A stretch of DNA of 64,000 nucleotides, from contig NZ_APHY01000013.1 of the NCBI RefSeq assembly GCF_000417505.1, forward strand, positions 1 through 64,000, written 5' to 3'. The stretch comes from Megasphaera sp. NM10. GTDB lineage: Bacteria > Bacillota > Negativicutes > Veillonellales > Megasphaeraceae. A program made the translations under genes and the position numbers. Positions 31,035-40,297 of the stretch are shown in pieces (the first letter of the stretch is position 1; each line of letters opens with the position of its first letter). Below the pieces are notes generated by a model. It made no database searches. It saw only the letters and a list, made by a program, of their open reading frames with translations, and had not been told where the DNA came from.

Positions 31035-34000
31035 TTATCCCAGCGCTCCTTTCAGCATCGTACGACTTCCCATATAGTCCGTGGCGACGGCTTCCAGCAT
31101 CGTCGTGACGATGAGCTTTTTGCCGTCAATCTGCGCGTTTGCCTGCGTCGACTTCACCGGCTGGCCGGACTGATTGACGATACGGACTTCGACGTTTTCG
31201 ATGCCGCTGCCGGTCGACTCATTATTATTGCCGAGAATTTCCGCCGTTTCGCGGGCGTTATGAACGTAACCATTGCCGCTCATTTCGACGAGCTCCTTGC
31301 CCTCTTCGCCAGCAATAAAGTACCCCGGCGAAACGACGCCGCCGCTGGCAAAGCCCGTAAGCGAGTGATGATACGAATAAGCGCTGGCAAGGCCGGTGCC
31401 GCCGACGTTCAGCGAGCCAAGAAGACTGCCTGTGGTGCCGCTAATGAGGTCCGTCGACATCGCACCGGTACCAAAGCCGAAGGCTTTCATGACCGTGTTC
31501 ATGATGAGGCCCTGCATGATGATCTTCATCATCGTGTTCAAGATGGTGTTGGCCACCGAGACGTACATGTCGCGCATCCGTTCCGCGAAAGATTCGTTTT
31601 TCGTCAACATATTATCGAACGTACCTTCGATAGTATCCGTAATCGAGCTCCAGCCACTGGCCATGGCCGAGCCGATATCCTGCGTGTACTCCTTCATGCT
31701 CTGACCGAGCTTGACGAGACCGCCGCCCCAATCAGTTTTCGCTTCTAGGTCACGCAGCTCTTTGATGTTGTTGGCCAGCTCCTGTTCCAGCTTAATGCGC
31801 TGCTCGTTGGTAAGCTTTGCTTCCTGGAGCTGCTTTTGCTGGTACTCGACAAAGCTTTCAAGCTCTGCCTGCTGATCTTTATTGATGTTGACGGTAAATT
31901 CGTCCTGCAAGTACTCAAGGCCCTTGTAGTGCGTCAGACGTTCGTCGTGTTCCGTCTTCATCAAATCCCGCAAGCTGGCCAGTTCTTCGAGCTTTGCCTT
32001 CTGCATCATGACCGACGTGTACTGACTAGCGAGCGACCGGGAGCCGGTCTGCTTATAGATATCCGTTTCCTTATCGGACAGTTCGTCATAGCTCTTTAAA
32101 TACTTCCGCTTAATTGCCCAGGCGCGGTCATCCCCATCATCGGCAATTCCCGCTTCATCGGCGGTAATGCCCATTTCCCACTGGACTTTCGCGTATCTGT
32201 CCGCTTCATCCTTACGGATTTTCGCGATTTTCAGTTTTTGGTACTCGCTGAGCTTTTTGTAAGCATCCGGCAGGAACGGCGACTTATAAATCGTACTGCC
32301 GACCGATGCCGTCGACGTCGGTGCAAGGTTTGTTCCGTCGCCGCCGATGGAATCATAAATCGCACGTACGCCGGCTACATATTCATCTGTGCCTTCGCCG
32401 TAGTGCTTAACGGTAGCCCAAATATCACCATTATTTTCACGGAGTTTACCCATGAACATGTCAATCGCGGCGATGGTGTTCTGCCGAACACTGCTGGCAT
32501 AGTCATCGGGGATTGCGTGACGTTCGCCGTCTTCCCCGAGATAATCCTGGCCCGGGATAATCTGGAAAGGACCAGCGGCACCAGACGACGGATTATAGTT
32601 GTTCGAACCGATGGTGGCGACGTTATGTTGGTCGCCGGACTCATAGGTACCAAGAGCGAGAAGAAGTTTCAGGTACGGAAAATTCATTTCCTGCGCGACT
32701 TCTTCGATGGTTTGAATGACATCGGTCTGTGGGATAGTAACCGAATCCTGTGTGATAGTTGGCTGTACCGGCGCGGCCGGCTGTGCCGTCTGCTGCGGCG
32801 CAAAGCCGCCGGGAATTGCGCCCCCGTGGTCGCTGAAATGGACGTTATAGGAGCCGTAATACTCGCCGTTCGGCCCGTATTGCGTTTCATATTCGTCGAG
32901 CGGTACCAAGCCGATTTGACGGCCGTACGCTTCGAGTTGGTGGCGCAAGTCCGGATTATTTTCAAGATTGTCATCCGAAAGGTCAAAAGCTTGGCCGCTG
33001 TCGTGCCACGAATTACCGTTGCCGTAGCGGTGCATACTAGTGACCGTCGGCTGTTCACCGGTCAGTTCATAATACTTTTCTGCAAGCAGGTGGAGCTTTT
33101 GTGCTGTCAGCGTCGTAATCGCATCATCACCGGAAAGAAGTTGTTCTTTCCAGTTCTTTTCGATGCTAAAGGTACCGTCCGTCGTCGTGGCAGCCCCTGC
33201 TTTTGGCGTAAAGGTTTTCAGCGTGACGATAGAGGATGCGAGTTCTTTATTCGTCTGCTGAATTTCACGGTGAAGCTTTTCAAACTCGACTTCGGCCTGA
33301 GTACCCGTCATTTCGAGCATCTTTTCGTTCAGGTTCGAGATGATGTTTTCGACGCGCTCGTTGGCCTGGGCAATCTTCCGGGAGTTTTCCTGGATGATCT
33401 GCGCGTATTCCTTATTGGCGTTCGCCTGGTCACGCGCCGCCTGGGCGGCCTCACGCTGAGCTTTCGCCGCATCCTGCGTCGCCTTCGTCGCTCCGCTGGC
33501 TGCAGAACCACCACCGCCTCCGACACCACCTTCACCGCCACCTGCGTATTTCCCGGTAACACCAGCGAAGAGGTCCGGCCGCTTCTTCTGGAGATTGGCC
33601 ATGATCTGCTGCTGTTTTTCCATGTCGGCGGCCATCTTGGCTTCTTCTTCTTCCCGCTGCTGCTGTTCGAGCTCCTTCTGGTGCTCTTCATTCATCTTGC
33701 GGACTTCTTCAACATCGTTCGGGTCTTCTTCGCCCCAATCGGCGCCGACACCGGTCCAGTCCATAACGGTCGGGGCACCGGAGTCGCGGCGCGTGACTTT
33801 ACCGTTGCGGTCAACAACCCAGGTAGCACCCTTATACCAATAGCTGTGGTTTTCTTCCCAGTCACGTTCTGCACTGGCGTACTCATACAGCTTGTATAAG
33901 GCCATCCCGATAGCGGCGGCAACGCCGAGCCAGCCGCCAACAAGGCCCCAGGCAAGGCTTGTCAGGTTCTTAATAGCGGAGCCTGCAACGGCGCCCATAC

Positions 34001-35753
34001 GGACGACTTTTTCACCGCTGGCCGCGGCGGCGGCACCAGTGGCTGCTGTTGCGACGTTGGTTTCTACCGTACGGGCTCTCAATGCAGTCTGCGCTTCACT
34101 GGCCATAGCTGCGCCTTCGACGCCCTGGGTGCCAGCGGTAAGGCTCGTTTCACCCTGGAGTTCATTGGCAAGCGTTGTCGAGACAATTTGTTCGGCAAGG
34201 TCCGCTTCCCCGGCTCGCACGAGGTCGATGGCGGCGTTAGCTCTCGCGGCCATAATTTCGGCAGCGGAACCCTGACCTTCGAGGGCAGTCGTCGTTTCAA
34301 GGATTTGTGCGGCGAGGTCCATTTCACCGGCCTGCATCGCGGCCAGGGCACCTTCAAACGATGTCCGGGCAATCGTCATCGCAGAGGCGCGTTCTGCTTC
34401 CAGCGCGATATTCTGACGAATCTGGTTGCCGAGGGCAGCCTCAAGCTCTACCTGACGAGCGATAGCGGCAGTTTCCGCGTTATTCGACACACCTGCCGAC
34501 GCGCTGGCCAGAGCAGACATACTGCTCTGCGCTTTCGAGAGAGCCGCTCTGCGCTGTGCCGCCGTCTGTGCTTCGATAGCTTCGTTTTCAGCAACGATCT
34601 GCGTCCGGGCCGCTTCGGCCGCTCTGCCGAGAGTCGTCTGGGCGGTTGCAGCGCCGGTAATCGCATTCCGGAAATCGGTAATGTAGTAGCTAAGCTTGCG
34701 CCCGACCCAGAGCGTCAAAAGCGTTTCCGTAAGTGCTGCCGTATGCTGCGCCGCGACTTCAATGAGTGACACCGCCGCAGACAGTGCCGGCGAAAGAATA
34801 GTCGAGATGTCACGACCGACCTCAACGATACCGCTGCCGAAGTGTTCCACGACAATCGTGGCGTTCTGAAGCGCTTCAATGGCGTCGCCATTGATACCGA
34901 CGACTTCCCCTTTACCGACATCGACGCGGACAAGCTTATCGGCGATAGTGCTCAGTTCCTGCGTGGCGCTTTCGAGCGCCGGCGTCAGCGCGGTGCCAGT
35001 GATACGGGAAATGGCTTCTTTAAAGTGATTCCAGCGGCCTTCCAGTGTATCAAGATAGTGGCCGTTCGCTTCAATTTCGCCGCGAAGACGTTCATTCAGG
35101 AAATTAAAAAGTCCGTCAGCAGAAGACTTAGCTTGATTGATGTCTTCGCTAGTAAGACCTAACTGCTGGCCTAAGATAGTACGCTCAACGTTCTTACCGT
35201 TGATGACGTCACGGATATCGCGCGAGAGGTTATCTCCGCTGATACCCATAGCTTTACCGGCTGTCGTCAAAGCGCCGGCCAATTTTAGCGTCTGCTCGAT
35301 AGTCATGTTGGCGTTTAACGCCGACGGGAGCATCGCACGGAAGACTTCACTGATTTCCTTCGTGCTGGCCCCTGTGACTAAGGCCTGGTCCGACAATTCC
35401 TGCATGAGGGCACGAGACATCGTGAGCGCCTGATTCCACTCGATGTTTTTCCCGTTAATCTGAGCCATGGACATCAGGGTACCCGACATGCTGATAGCCC
35501 CGGTCTGCATCGTCGTGTAAAACTCGACGGCCGAGTCGACAGCGGAGTGCATCGCGTCAGCGATACCGTTAACGCCGGCGATGGCCGACGCATACGCGGC
35601 GGTATTCCGGATAACACTTTGCATCGACAACATGCTGTTGCCGAACGCTTCTACCTGTTTCCGGGTTGTTTCCGCTTCACGGGCGACGTTTTGAAACGCG
35701 GTCGTAGCGTCGTCTTTCCCTACAATTCTGATTTGTACATCAGTGTTCGCCAT
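31035..35753 (-). CDS. tape measure protein with two embedded peptidoglycan hydrolase domains
   Basis: The 1572-residue protein sets tail length. The N-terminal third has the TMP fold (SMSGTLMSMAQINGKN, GASTKEISEVFRAMLPSALN) and a long Ala/Glu-rich helix. A membrane-like segment lies near residue 590 (AWGLVGGWLGVAAAIGMALY). About residues 885-970 form an M15-type D,D-peptidase domain (MHRYGNGNSWHDSGQAFDLS and YNVHFSDHG). About 1010-1130 form a lysozyme/SLT-like domain (LLALGTYESGDQHN, AAGPFQIIPG). The C-terminus has TMP-type motifs and an EEGKELVEM segment. Both domains would open the cell wall on infection. It overlaps the T frame by 14 bases. Confidence 0.88.
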   Translation of the reverse strand: MANTDVQIRIVGKDDATTAFQNVAREAETTRKQVEAFGNSMLSMQSVIRNTAAYASAIAGVNGIADAMHSAVDSAVEFYTTMQTGAISMSGTLMSMAQINGKNIEWNQALTMSRALMQELSDQALVTGASTKEISEVFRAMLPSALNANMTIEQTLKLAGALTTAGKAMGISGDNLSRDIRDVINGKNVERTILGQQLGLTSEDINQAKSSADGLFNFLNERLRGEIEANGHYLDTLEGRWNHFKEAISRITGTALTPALESATQELSTIADKLVRVDVGKGEVVGINGDAIEALQNATIVVEHFGSGIVEVGRDISTILSPALSAAVSLIEVAAQHTAALTETLLTLWVGRKLSYYITDFRNAITGAATAQTTLGRAAEAARTQIVAENEAIEAQTAAQRRAALSKAQSSMSALASASAGVSNNAETAAIARQVELEAALGNQIRQNIALEAERASAMTIARTSFEGALAAMQAGEMDLAAQILETTTALEGQGSAAEIMAARANAAIDLVRAGEADLAEQIVSTTLANELQGETSLTAGTQGVEGAAMASEAQTALRARTVETNVATAATGAAAAASGEKVVRMGAVAGSAIKNLTSLAWGLVGGWLGVAAAIGMALYKLYEYASAERDWEENHSYWYKGATWVVDRNGKVTRRDSGAPTVMDWTGVGADWGEEDPNDVEEVRKMNEEHQKELEQQQREEEEAKMAADMEKQQQIMANLQKKRPDLFAGVTGKYAGGGEGGVGGGGGSAASGATKATQDAAKAQREAAQAARDQANANKEYAQIIQENSRKIAQANERVENIISNLNEKMLEMTGTQAEVEFEKLHREIQQTNKELASSIVTLKTFTPKAGAATTTDGTFSIEKNWKEQLLSGDDAITTLTAQKLHLLAEKYYELTGEQPTVTSMHRYGNGNSWHDSGQAFDLSDDNLENNPDLRHQLEAYGRQIGLVPLDEYETQYGPNGEYYGSYNVHFSDHGGAIPGGFAPQQTAQPAAPVQPTITQDSVTIPQTDVIQTIEEVAQEMNFPYLKLLLALGTYESGDQHNVATIGSNNYNPSSGAAGPFQIIPGQDYLGEDGERHAIPDDYASSVRQNTIAAIDMFMGKLRENNGDIWATVKHYGEGTDEYVAGVRAIYDSIGGDGTNLAPTSTASVGSTIYKSPFLPDAYKKLSEYQKLKIAKIRKDEADRYAKVQWEMGITADEAGIADDGDDRAWAIKRKYLKSYDELSDKETDIYKQTGSRSLASQYTSVMMQKAKLEELASLRDLMKTEHDERLTHYKGLEYLQDEFTVNINKDQQAELESFVEYQQKQLQEAKLTNEQRIKLEQELANNIKELRDLEAKTDWGGGLVKLGQSMKEYTQDIGSAMASGWSSITDTIEGTFDNMLTKNESFAERMRDMYVSVANTILNTMMKIIMQGLIMNTVMKAFGFGTGAMSTDLISGTTGSLLGSLNVGGTGLASAYSYHHSLTGFASGGVVSPGYFIAGEEGKELVEMSGNGYVHNARETAEILGNNNESTGSGIENVEVRIVNQSGQPVKSTQANAQIDGKKLIVTTMLEAVATDYMGSRTMLKGALG

Positions 35754-36443
35754 TTCTCATCATCTCCCTCATGCGGTTTAACTCAAAGCGTTCCAGCTTC
35801 TGGATCTTCACAAAATCTCCTGGCGATGGGTCGATATCAAGCATATCTGCCGCCACTTTCACAGCACTGTAATCGAGGCCCATCGGCATCGGTACACTGC
35901 CGCCCATGCCGCCTACGCTGCCGTAGCGCCACTGTGTGTAGACATGAGCCCATAACGTATAAGCGACGACGTTGAGAGGCGACAGCTCGGGCATCCGATA
36001 GTCGCACGACTCGCAGTCGTCGTCTTTCTTCAGATCTTTACACGTCTGGCAGTACTCAGCTTTATTGACTGCCCAGTCCCAGACGTCAATCAGTTTTTTT
36101 CGCTGAATTCATCCGAATACGTTGCGTTATAAACCGCTTCCCCGAAGAAAAAGCAGATGTTATTCGGAAGTTCATCGAAGTCAAAGTCCGGATACACGTT
36201 GTCGAGGATCCAGTCATAGCATTTTTCCTGCATCCCGATAGCGGTTTCCTTCGTCTGAAAGACCGTTTTCAAATAGTTCAATTTCTGTTTATCCAATTCC
36301 CGGCGCTGTTTTCGCGTCAGGCAGCGGATTTCCGGAAGCTTGCCTTCTTTGACCATCTTCATGATGTCCGCTACGATGCGGTCATGGCGAGCCTGCGCTT
36401 CCTTCTGGATTTCTTCTTTGGTCATTACTTTCTTATCTGCCAT
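35740..36443 (-). CDS. tail assembly chaperone G-T fusion made by -1 frameshift
   Basis: The upstream frame (36090-36443, 117 residues, G-like) ends GAA AAA AAC TGA. The heptamer A-AAA-AAC at 36093-36099 is a canonical -1 slippery site. After slipping, the frame continues without a stop through LIDVWDWAVNKAEYC into the T-like part ending at 35740. The fusion is about 235 residues. In lambda the ratio of gpG to gpG-T controls tail assembly on the tape measure. The T part has a CQTCK..CESCD zinc-like motif. The heptamer differs from lambda's GGGAAAG. Confidence 0.82.
36090..36443 (-). CDS. tail assembly chaperone G-like protein
   Basis: This 117-residue product ends at TGA directly after the slippery heptamer. 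The N-terminus is charged and helical, then LTRKQRRELDKQKLNYLKTV. It lies between the major tail protein and tape measure genes, the fixed position of G. Most ribosomes should make this form. Confidence 0.82.
   Translation of the reverse strand: MADKKVMTKEEIQKEAQARHDRIVADIMKMVKEGKLPEIRCLTRKQRRELDKQKLNYLKTVFQTKETAIGMQEKCYDWILDNVYPDFDFDELPNNICFFFGEAVYNATYSDEFSEKN
36093..36099 (-). promoter_or_regulatory. slippery heptamer A-AAA-AAC
   Basis: In the G frame the codons read GAA AAA AAC TGA, so the heptamer has the X-XXY-YYZ phase needed for -1 slippage and is followed directly by the stop codon. Confidence 0.8.
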
Positions 36444-36457
36444 CTACATCAGTCTCC

Positions 36458-37414
36458 TTAGTACGAAGCCACATCGTTGATAAGTGTGACCGTGATGATG
36501 CTGTTTCCCTTGTCATCCGCATAATAACCGCGATAGTTAAGCGTCTGCGTAATACCTTTCGGACCGCTGATGCTCGGTGTAGCACGTTCGAGAATGACTT
36601 CCGGGATTGTGAACGTCAGACTGAAATCATCACGAGTAAAAGCAAGTTCCAGGGAGGTTTCCGTGCTGGCCATCGCTTTTTTCAGCTGTGCATCATCTTC
36701 AAAAAGCGTTTCGATATTCCCTGTGATTTCGCACTGACCTTCATTGATGGACGGACGGATACTGGAACCGTTGAGGCAGTACGTGTCGCCGTCCAAGTTG
36801 TTGTTGATATCCAACTGCATTTTACGGCAGGTAGCAAGCGCAGTACCGCCCTCTTTGACGGAGGCATTGACGTTATTAAAGCGCGTCAAGTTCAGCGTTG
36901 TAGGTGCGGATGCGGCCGTTTTCGTGGCTTCCACTTCATTGCTGGCCATCGTATCTACCGTATAAGTCGTTTCGTTGTTGCCGACCTGGGCCGTCAGCGA
37001 GAATTTATTGAATTTCGTACCGACGTACTGGAAGAAAAGGCCAATATCCGGAAAACCTTTTTCGACGGTAAGCGACGGGATTTCATCGCCGACCTTAAAG
37101 ACGTGCTGATACGTACCTTCTTTCGTGCCAGCCGTTGTTGTCGGAGCGCCGAAGAGGCCTTTTAAGATGTTGCCGATGTTACGGACGTCAAGCGGCAGCT
37201 CCAGCTGACCAGATGCATCCATTTCACCGATGCCCGGCTCCGTCATATCGCGGCGGCCAGTAATCGTATTTGTGGTGATGAGGTTCTGCTTGCTAGTCAG
37301 TGCGTTTTTATTAATCGGCTGACGGTACCAGGTACCTGTAGACGGCATCGTACCATACGTTGTTTCAAAGATGAGGTTCGTTACGGACTTCATCCCTTTA
37401 GCCTGTTTTGCCAT
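36458..37414 (-). CDS. major tail protein (V-like tail tube)
   Basis: The 318-residue protein forms the tail tube. It contains a TEPGIGEMDASGQLELPLDVRNIG-type segment, repeated beta elements and FTIPEVILERATPSI near the C-terminus, typical of siphovirus tube proteins of the DUF-type tail_3 class. Its position between U/Z-like genes and G fits lambda gene V. AGGAGG precedes the ATG. Confidence 0.82.
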   Translation of the reverse strand: MAKQAKGMKSVTNLIFETTYGTMPSTGTWYRQPINKNALTSKQNLITTNTITGRRDMTEPGIGEMDASGQLELPLDVRNIGNILKGLFGAPTTTAGTKEGTYQHVFKVGDEIPSLTVEKGFPDIGLFFQYVGTKFNKFSLTAQVGNNETTYTVDTMASNEVEATKTAASAPTTLNLTRFNNVNASVKEGGTALATCRKMQLDINNNLDGDTYCLNGSSIRPSINEGQCEITGNIETLFEDDAQLKKAMASTETSLELAFTRDDFSLTFTIPEVILERATPSISGPKGITQTLNYRGYYADDKGNSIITVTLINDVASY

Positions 37415-37425
37415 TTTGTAACCTC

Positions 37426-37941
37426 CTAATAAGTTAATGTTTCACCCATCGAGGGCGTAATTTCAGTGATACAAACCATCGTCCCCATAAACTGAGGATA
37501 GGTGGCGGATGGTGTAACGTCATAATCGACACGGGAAATCGGCCAGTCTCTGTCGGACGCAAATGTCTGCAAGGTTTCATAGATGAGCTGGCCTAATTCG
37601 TCGCACTCGACAGCCCCTGTCAGCTGGATTTCTTTAGCGTCCGGATAGTAAGCGTTCTGCACGACTTTACCATCAACAGTGAGGTTGTTGTTCTTCACGA
37701 CCCAGCCGACACCTATTGTATAGGACAGTGTACTCTGGTCTGCTCCTTCGATTTTCGAGCCGTTCATGACGACGATATACGGGCAATAATCTCCGTCTGG
37801 AGCTTCCCGAGGATTACCGCCGTTGATGAGGACCGGTGCCTTACCGTAATGATCTTTGCAGTACTGCTGGATGCTGTCGCTGTCTTTCAGGGCCTTCATC
37901 CAGGCGTCGGTTATCGTCTGCAAAGGCAATGTGTATTCCAT
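37426..37941 (-). CDS. tail terminator/U-like minor tail protein
   Basis: The 171-residue protein occupies the position of lambda gpU, between Z and V. It has a helical N-terminus, PVLINGGNPREAPDGDYCPY and a beta-rich end with YPQFMGTMVCITEITPS. It probably caps the tail tube. Sequence resemblance to gpU itself is not evident. Confidence 0.65.
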   Translation of the reverse strand: MEYTLPLQTITDAWMKALKDSDSIQQYCKDHYGKAPVLINGGNPREAPDGDYCPYIVVMNGSKIEGADQSTLSYTIGVGWVVKNNNLTVDGKVVQNAYYPDAKEIQLTGAVECDELGQLIYETLQTFASDRDWPISRVDYDVTPSATYPQFMGTMVCITEITPSMGETLTY

Positions 37942-37950
37942 GACAGCCTC

Positions 37951-38553
37951 CTATTTAAAGACACGATAAACTCGGCCGGAGGATGCGGCCGAACGAGCGC
38001 CGTTACCGTTAAGGTACGACAGGATTTTCTGCTGCATCGTTGCCGATGCGATTTCATGGACGCGCGGCACCATCGGTGCCATAGTCTGACGAGACCTTGT
38101 GTCCAGCATCAGCTTATTCTTTGACGGGTGCATCCCGGCAGCGAAAAACGCTTTTCGCATCCGTTCCGTCATCGGCGTCTCATACCCTTCTTGCTGCTTA
38201 CCGCCTAAGCGCGCAGCGGACTGACTGAGCCAGCCAACCGTAACAACGCCAGCGTCAGCCTGGCTCTTATCGTATCCGACCGCCTGCCGCAGTTTACCCA
38301 TAATAGGATAACTGCTCTTATTTGAGCCGTTTAGAGCGCGTTCCAGCTTAGCATAATGCCAATCGTCCAGCACGTGCTTAGCGTAAGCCTGGCCGCCAGG
38401 AGCCTGAGACCGGATACCCTCTTTAATGGCTTTCTGGGACTGATATGCCGCAGATTTCAGCGCCGAAGACACCCATTTCGGATGATTCTCGGCAACATAT
38501 TTCAAAAACGGCGTCGCCATATCGTCATATTCAATCCGGATATCCAAGGTCAT
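37951..38553 (-). CDS. minor tail protein Z-like
   Basis: The start MTLDIRIEYD (ATG 38551-38553) overlaps the preceding stop in TGATG. The roughly 200-residue protein is basic, with KYVAENHPKWVSSALKSAAY and a SGRVYRVFK end, as in the prophage minor tail Z / HK97 gp10-type family. It acts in head-tail joining or tail completion. Confidence 0.75.
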   Translation of the reverse strand: MTLDIRIEYDDMATPFLKYVAENHPKWVSSALKSAAYQSQKAIKEGIRSQAPGGQAYAKHVLDDWHYAKLERALNGSNKSSYPIMGKLRQAVGYDKSQADAGVVTVGWLSQSAARLGGKQQEGYETPMTERMRKAFFAAGMHPSKNKLMLDTRSRQTMAPMVPRVHEIASATMQQKILSYLNGNGARSAASSGRVYRVFK

Positions 38554-38909
38554 CACCCCCACATATTTCCGTAGTCAATTGCCGATTCGTGCATCAGGAA
38601 CCGCAGACGCCAGACAGCGCCAGGATTATGCTGCTCGATGCTCATAAACGTATACGTTGTACCGTGATATACGATTTCATCACCCGCGTGCGGATCCGTG
38701 ACGCCTTTTTCCGCATCGTCAAGGACGGTAAAGGACGCATCGCCGTAACTGCGGCTTTTGTCATGCGCGTTACGGGATGTATCGTTCGTACCGATTTCAG
38801 CGATAACCTGTATATTCAGCTGCCTGCCTTGCGTCTTATACACGGCCGCTTCACTGACATCATCGAATAAATCACCGATATCGTCCTTCATCCAATCTTC
38901 AAGGCTCAT
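38553..38909 (-). CDS. head-tail connector protein
   Basis: The 118-residue acidic protein has a helical start (LEDWMKDDIGDLFDDVSEAA) and beta strands, with HAGDEIVYHGTTYTFMSIEQ near the C-terminus. Location after the capsid genes and before Z suggests the FII-like head-tail adaptor. It overlaps its neighbour by one base. Confidence 0.65.
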   Translation of the reverse strand: MSLEDWMKDDIGDLFDDVSEAAVYKTQGRQLNIQVIAEIGTNDTSRNAHDKSRSYGDASFTVLDDAEKGVTDPHAGDEIVYHGTTYTFMSIEQHNPGAVWRLRFLMHESAIDYGNMWG

Positions 38910-39175
38910 TACTTACGACGGCCGACCGTCGCTTTCGGGTCGACCGGAGGCAGGCCCTTTTTCGCAGCGGTAGCATGTTTTGCACCGCCTGCTTCCACTT
39001 CCGTGTCAAGGCGGACAACGTCGCCGTCTGCTACCGTGTCAAGGCGGACAACGTCGCCGTCTGCTACGCGAAGAATTTCTTCGCCTTCCGCAGCCGATAC
39101 GCCTTTGACGAGTGTGCCTGGACCGTAATCCGTGCCGTTATAGCGAAGTGTAAATTTTTTAACGAGTAAATCCAT
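38909..39175 (-). CDS. small head-tail region protein with an 11-residue tandem duplication
   Basis: The start MDLLVKKFTL (ATG 39173-39175) follows GGGAGG. The 88-residue product contains two identical copies of VADGDVVRLDT from an exact 33-bp repeat at 39002-39067. The C-terminus is basic. Proteins of similar size with an EEILRVADGDV pattern lie in this position in related phages. Confidence 0.65.
   Translation of the reverse strand: MDLLVKKFTLRYNGTDYGPGTLVKGVSAAEGEEILRVADGDVVRLDTVADGDVVRLDTEVEAGGAKHATAAKKGLPPVDPKATVGRRK
39002..39067. repeat. exact 33-bp tandem duplication within a gene
   Basis: The units at 39002-39034 and 39035-39067 are identical and in frame. This suggests a recent slippage or recombination event. 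Confidence 0.85.
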
Positions 39176-39228
39176 AATGTCCTCCCAAAAAGGAAATGGC
39201 ATCGCGATTCACGACACCCTCACTGTAC

Positions 39229-40284
39229 TTAGTATGCTTTCAGCGTGTACCAGTCGTCGACGCAGTCCGGTTTCACGACGCAGCGAGTAGCGAGACGGAT
39301 TTTCTTCGTGTCGCTGTTGACGTCGTCCCAGACCTTCGGTACATAAGCGCCTTCATAGGTGTGGAAAGCCCCGTCCGTTTCGAGCTGTGTAACAGCACCA
39401 AAGAGCTGAGAACCGATGTTTTTACGGGCCATGATAACGTAACCATCCGGAATGTACTTCTGGAGTTTACCGGATTCATCTTCATACACGCCGTCATATG
39501 CGTATACCTGGAGGCCATTCATATCGAGAAAAGCGCCGACGTTCGTGACCGCTTCGCTTTCGATGCGCGGTGCAAACGTTGCGACTTTCAGCTGATCAGA
39601 CGGACGAAGCAGGTATTTCAGGAGATCTTCGTTTTTCAGCATGTAGCTGATAGTCTTAGACGTCGTGATAAGGACAGAAGGCGCATAGCCGCTGTCGGTT
39701 GCTACGGTTTCATACATGTCTTTCAGGCAGCCGTAAATATCTGCGGCCGTGTTGCTCCACATATCGGTACCGGACAGCGTCTTTTTGTGCGTGAATTCGC
39801 CAAAAGAAACGTTGTCGATGATGCTGGTAGCGCCGTCGGCAGTCGTGCCGGAAACGGTAAAGCCCGCGTTCAGCATGGTCTGCACGGCCATCCATTCGAT
39901 ACGACGTACGTTCATATCCATCAATTCGGAAATATCGCGTGCGGCCAGTTCCTGTTCACGGTCTGCCGGAGTACGGGACGAGATGACGGATTCGCCAAAA
40001 CCGCGTTTTTCGATATCGCCAATCGTGGTGACACGGGCCGGCGCCATCATCGGCGGAGTGTACTGTTTCGTAATAAAGCCGTCACGAGCGACATTAGCGG
40101 CGCCGCCATTACGAGATACGAACGGAGCCATCTTACGAGAGCCTTTCCGGTAATCCATCAAGACGGATTCGCTGGCAAATGTCTGTTCACTGCCAAAGAA
40201 CGTATCGCGAAAAAGCGTAGTCGGGCGATACATACGGTCAATAGCCTGGAGAAGCTCAAAGGTATTGGTGTAGTCGAGTGCCAT
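39229..40284 (-). CDS. E: major capsid protein (lambda gpE-like)
   Basis: The 351-residue protein has the gpE pattern: TTLFRDTFFGSEQTFASESV near the N-terminus, MDYRKGSRKMAPFVSRNGG, PADREQELAARDISELMD and a PGYTGYVMA-type loop (YIPDGYVIMARKNIGSQLFG). It forms the icosahedral shell. It directly follows the decoration protein, as in lambda-like phages. Confidence 0.9.
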   Translation of the reverse strand: MALDYTNTFELLQAIDRMYRPTTLFRDTFFGSEQTFASESVLMDYRKGSRKMAPFVSRNGGAANVARDGFITKQYTPPMMAPARVTTIGDIEKRGFGESVISSRTPADREQELAARDISELMDMNVRRIEWMAVQTMLNAGFTVSGTTADGATSIIDNVSFGEFTHKKTLSGTDMWSNTAADIYGCLKDMYETVATDSGYAPSVLITTSKTISYMLKNEDLLKYLLRPSDQLKVATFAPRIESEAVTNVGAFLDMNGLQVYAYDGVYEDESGKLQKYIPDGYVIMARKNIGSQLFGAVTQLETDGAFHTYEGAYVPKVWDDVNSDTKKIRLATRCVVKPDCVDDWYTLKAY

Positions 40285-40297
40285 TTTCTATAACCTC

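Noticed and set aside
32238-33899. 553-codon plus-strand frame opposite the tape measure gene
   Set aside because: It is a mirror of codon bias in the real gene; there are no domains or signals of its own.
39196-40293. Plus-strand frame of 365 codons opposite the major capsid gene
   Set aside because: The minus-strand frame matches a gpE-type capsid; the opposite frame has no family features.
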